From Nocardioides cavernae (GTDB taxonomy: Bacteria; Actinomycetota; Actinomycetes; Propionibacteriales; Nocardioidaceae), in contig NZ_JAFBCA010000001.1 of NCBI RefSeq assembly GCF_016907475.1, forward strand, positions 2,356,001-2,420,000: a DNA stretch of 64,000 bases. Reading direction: 5' to 3'. The notes beneath the pieces are model-generated. The model ran no database searches and had not been told where the DNA came from. It saw only the letters and a program-made list of their open reading frames with translations. Each line of letters begins with the position of its first letter. Position 1 is the first letter of the stretch. Positions 61,714-64,000 of this stretch are shown here, piece by piece. Position numbers and translations under genes: made by a program.

Positions 61714-62895
61714 GTGGTCGTCCTGGTCGTCGTCCTGACGCGGGACGGACGTCAGGAGGTCGCCCCCGGCCAGCTCAGTGAGGCGCCGCGTGCGAGTCCG
61801 GCGGAGGCGGCGGCTGCGCTGACCGCGTTCGTCGACGCCGTCGAGACACGCGACGCGCAGGCACTGGCACAGCTGGCGCCCCCTCAGCTGCCGGCCGCGG
61901 ACGAGCTGTTGTCGGACATCGCGGCAAATGTCCGTTCGCTCGACCTCGCGGCCGTGGACGCACGCTACGTCGACCAAGTGGGCGCCGTCGCCCCGGACGG
62001 CTCGTGGAGCGGCGTGGCCGAGCTGACCTGGCGTGTTCGCGGCTTCGACGAGGCGCCGGCGCGCAGCGACGTCGTCGTGAGCTTCGCTCCGAGTGGCGAT
62101 GGACTGGGCATCGTGGAGTTCGCGTCGTCCGACGCAGCGGGGACGCGCCTGCCGTTGTGGCTCCGTGGCCGCCTGTCAGTCTCCCGGTCGGACGACGTCC
62201 TCGTGATGGCGGACGGGCCCCCGAGCGTGGCCAAGGCTGCGGCCGCACGAACGGTGCGGGGCATCGACGTCGTACGTCGCGTCCTCCCGGACTGGAGCTC
62301 GCCCGTCGTGGTGGAGGTGCCCGCCACAGCAGCCGCGCTCGACGAGACCCTAGGCGCGCGACCCGGGACGTACGCCGGGATCGCTGCGGTGACCGCCCCG
62401 GTCGGACGAGCCTCGGACGGTGACGGGCCCGTCCACGTGTTCGTGAACCCTGACGTCAGCGACGGGCTGCGCCGCGTGGGCGCGCAGGTGGTCATGAGCC
62501 ACGAGCTGGTGCATGTCGCGACCGATGCGGTTCGCAAGCCGGTCGAGCCGTGGCTGCTCGAGGGCTTCGCGGACTATGTCGCGCTCCGTGGCACGCGCCT
62601 GCCGGACCGCGTCACGCTGGGGCGTGCCATCGCGGCGGCCAGGCGCGACGGCGTACCGGATGCATTGCCGACCGCGGCAGACTTCGACACTCGTACGCGC
62701 GACCTGCAGGCCCGCTACGAGGAGGCGTGGCTCGCCTGTCGGATCATCGCCGAGAGGCTGGGGGAGGAGGGCCTGGTGCAGGTGTACGACGATGCCTCGA
62801 GCCAACCTGTGACCGAGGCACTCGCGGCAGCCGGCCTTCCCGTCGGCGCCCTGTCGCACACTTGGCAAGAAGTGCTGCGCAAGATCGCGCGATGA
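61714..62895 (+). CDS. Membrane-anchored gluzincin-type metallopeptidase
   Basis: The protein has a zinc-peptidase motif HELVH (VVMSHELVHVATDAV) and a downstream glutamate (PWLLEGFADYVAL), the peptidase-MA/gluzincin pattern. About 250 residues of uncharacterised extracytoplasmic sequence precede it. The first ATG/GTG is GTG 61714, which cuts into a hydrophobic helix. The frame is open upstream and completes a full transmembrane segment (LLWAAGLSLFLVVVLVVVL). The true start may be a CTG at 61645 overlapping the NlpC/P60 stop. Its substrate is unknown; the linkage to a wall hydrolase suggests envelope maturation. Confidence 0.8.
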   Translation: MVVLVVVLTRDGRQEVAPGQLSEAPRASPAEAAAALTAFVDAVETRDAQALAQLAPPQLPAADELLSDIAANVRSLDLAAVDARYVDQVGAVAPDGSWSGVAELTWRVRGFDEAPARSDVVVSFAPSGDGLGIVEFASSDAAGTRLPLWLRGRLSVSRSDDVLVMADGPPSVAKAAAARTVRGIDVVRRVLPDWSSPVVVEVPATAAALDETLGARPGTYAGIAAVTAPVGRASDGDGPVHVFVNPDVSDGLRRVGAQVVMSHELVHVATDAVRKPVEPWLLEGFADYVALRGTRLPDRVTLGRAIAAARRDGVPDALPTAADFDTRTRDLQARYEEAWLACRIIAERLGEEGLVQVYDDASSQPVTEALAAAGLPVGALSHTWQEVLRKIAR

Positions 62896-62913
62896 CGCGC
62901 TCAGAAATGCACC

Positions 62914-62941
62914 GAAGGCGATCGGAGATCCGATCGCCTTC
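62914..62941. terminator. Terminator after the metallopeptidase gene
   Basis: GAAGGCGATCGGA-GA-TCCGATCGCCTTC is a perfect 13-bp inverted repeat. It lies between convergent units and can also end the Flp transcript from the other side. Confidence 0.85.
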
Positions 62942-63005
62942 AAGCGAATCTGGTGCAGCTGCGAAGTCCCCGACGCCGACTGGCACTGTCAGCCGCAACT
63001 CGACT

Positions 63006-63170
63006 CTAGTTACGGCCCAGTCGCGGAGGGATCTCCTGGAAGAGACTGAGCACTTCCTGTCCGAAGAAGCCGACGGTGATGATGATCGCAACGCCGATCA
63101 TCCCGAGCATGAGGCCGTACTCCACGGCCGTCGCTCCGCGCTCGTCGCGCCTTTGGTCGTTGCGGGTCAT
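63006..63170 (-). CDS. Flp/Fap-type pilin, second copy
   Basis: The 54-residue prepilin has a charged leader MTRNDQRRDERG, predicted cleavage after that Gly, then the mature ATAVEYGLMLGMIGVAIIITVGFFG hydrophobic helix and a short tail. It matches Tad-system Flp pilins. The ATG at 63170 is preceded by AGGAGGGAGCAGGA. It is downstream of the other Flp gene, after an intervening terminator. Confidence 0.9.
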   Translation of the reverse strand: MTRNDQRRDERGATAVEYGLMLGMIGVAIIITVGFFGQEVLSLFQEIPPRLGRN

Positions 63171-63196
63171 CGTCCTGCTCCCTCCTGCGTGAATGG

Positions 63197-63235
63197 CGAA
63201 GGCCGGCACCCGCGAGACGCGGGCGCCGGCCTTCG
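63197..63235 (-). terminator. Terminator between the two Flp pilin genes
   Basis: CGAAGGCCGGC pairs with GCCGGCCTTCG (11 bp) around an inner CCCGCG-AGA-CGCGGG stem. It starts 7 bases after the upstream Flp stop, so most transcripts should end before the second Flp gene. Confidence 0.82.
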
Positions 63236-63241
63236 GGTGGA

Positions 63242-63427
63242 TCAGCGGCCCTGCATGCCCGCGGTCATCTCGTCGAACAGGGTGACGAGCTCGTCGCCGA
63301 GGAGGCCGACGGTGGCAATGATGGCGGCGGCGATCAGCGCGACCATGAGGCCGTACTCAACGGCGGTGGCGCCCTTCTCGTCGTCCTTGCGGCCCGCGAG
63401 CATGATGGCGAAGAAGTTCTGCAGCAT
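63242..63427 (-). CDS. Flp/Fap-type pilin, first copy
   Basis: The 61-residue prepilin has the leader MLQNFFAIMLAGRKDDEKG with cleavage expected after the last Gly, followed by ATAVEYGLMVALIAAAIIATVGLLG and an acidic tail. A good ribosome binding site (AGGGGAAA) precedes the ATG at 63427. Two Flp genes in tandem suggest gene duplication. The Tad secretion ATPase, prepilin peptidase and TadE/F genes are not in the window. Confidence 0.92.
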   Translation of the reverse strand: MLQNFFAIMLAGRKDDEKGATAVEYGLMVALIAAAIIATVGLLGDELVTLFDEMTAGMQGR

Positions 63428-64000
63428 GGTATTTCCCCTTGTTTCTGTCTGATGAGTCTCGGCTTCCGAGCCCACGAGGACCCGTCGAGAAGAACTCTGC
63501 CAAGATCGCGCGGTCGACGGATCAGGTGATCGGCTCCGTCTGGGTAGTTCCTTGTGACTATCTCCGCGCCACCCCTACGGCCGCGCGGACCACCGAACCG
63601 GCTAGCTGTACTGATGGGGCGGTGGTCAGTCCGGAGAAGGGTGCAACCGGCCGTGTCGTCGTCCCGGGCCTTGGCGTGTGGCGAGTCGGCTGTCGAAGGT
63701 CGTGCACCTCGTGGTGCCGATCTCGGGGACCTGGTGGGCGTCCTTGGGCCGGTGAGCGCGTTGGCTGCGAGCCGGCCTTCATCGCTGCGGTGGAACCGGA
63801 GGTGACCCACCTCCGCAGTGGGGATGGTGTGGAGCTGCTCCGAGCGACGTTGGACCGGGCCCGGGACGGTCGTGCTGGCTGCAGCGCCCCGGCTCACTGC
63901 GGCTCGGCCGACATCGCATCGGTATACGTGCTGACGGCGCACAGGATGGGGTAGCGCAAGGCTCGTCCTCGTACCCTGGGTCAGGACCGGGCCGACGTGC
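63428..64000. other. No convincing gene; upstream region of the Flp genes
   Basis: The 573 bases carry no reading frame with recognisable protein character. The open frames here are Arg/Pro/Gly-rich and conflict with one another. The left part should hold the Flp promoter. A GTG at 63997 preceded by AGGA and by TACCCT (63972-63977) could begin a rightward gene outside the window; this is only a possibility. Confidence 0.5.

Overview
The window is chromosomal DNA from a high-GC actinobacterium. Gene order and protein types fit the Nocardioidaceae/Propionibacteriales best, but this is inferred from content and no database search was possible. Supporting traits are an actinobacterial cta/qcr respiratory cluster, a pspA-pspAA-htpX-pspAB group, rpsO-pnp-M16 protease-dapB order, many GTG starts, and many genes whose -10 box (TANNNT) lies 6-7 bases before the start codon with no ribosome binding site (leaderless mRNAs).

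Layout. 1-9.5 kb is a sugar phosphotransferase (PTS) region. A truncated fruA, fruK and a DeoR regulator run leftward. ptsI (Enzyme I), an unusual 580-residue dehydrogenase, mtlA and mtlF run rightward. A similar operator-like sequence lies before ptsI and before mtlA. 9.5-13 kb holds a TauD-like dioxygenase and a molybdopterin oxidoreductase. 13-19 kb is housekeeping: rpsO, pnp with a structured leader, an M16 peptidase, a methyltransferase and dapB. 19-23.3 kb has a secreted thermolysin-type protease, an AzlCD exporter and small proteins. 23.4-27.2 kb is the Psp envelope-stress cluster, ending in a soluble GAF-histidine kinase. 27.2-33.4 kb has an AlkZ-like winged-helix protein, nadA, a GlgC-like enzyme, a GNAT/SRPBCC pair and glycerate kinase.

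33.4-34.8 kb is the most unusual stretch. A DUF559-type (PD-(D/E)XK nuclease fold) gene is bracketed on each side by a pair of 51-bp hairpin repeats, and both pairs have exactly the same 73-bp pitch. It sits between glycerate kinase and the ErpA-like gene, which are neighbours in mycobacteria, so it looks like an inserted repeat/nuclease module.

34.9-51.5 kb is a core block whose order I recall from Mycobacterium tuberculosis Rv2190c-Rv2205c: erpA-like, adenosine kinase, ctaC-ctaD-ctaF, qcrB-qcrA-qcrC-ctaE (leftward), ctaG and trpD. Here it is interspersed with a TusA/cysteine desulfurase pair, an L,D-transpeptidase, rtcB and a pseudo-receiver protein. Together cta and qcr encode the bc1-aa3 respiratory supercomplex. 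51.5-56.2 kb is one giant secreted protein of fibronectin/Ig-like repeats. 56.3-64 kb has a stand-alone Lrp/AsnC sensor domain, an exonuclease-GIY-YIG fusion nuclease, a NYN ribonuclease-like protein, a c-di-AMP riboswitch controlling an NlpC/P60 wall hydrolase, a membrane-anchored metallopeptidase and two Flp pilins. The final ~570 bases show no convincing gene.
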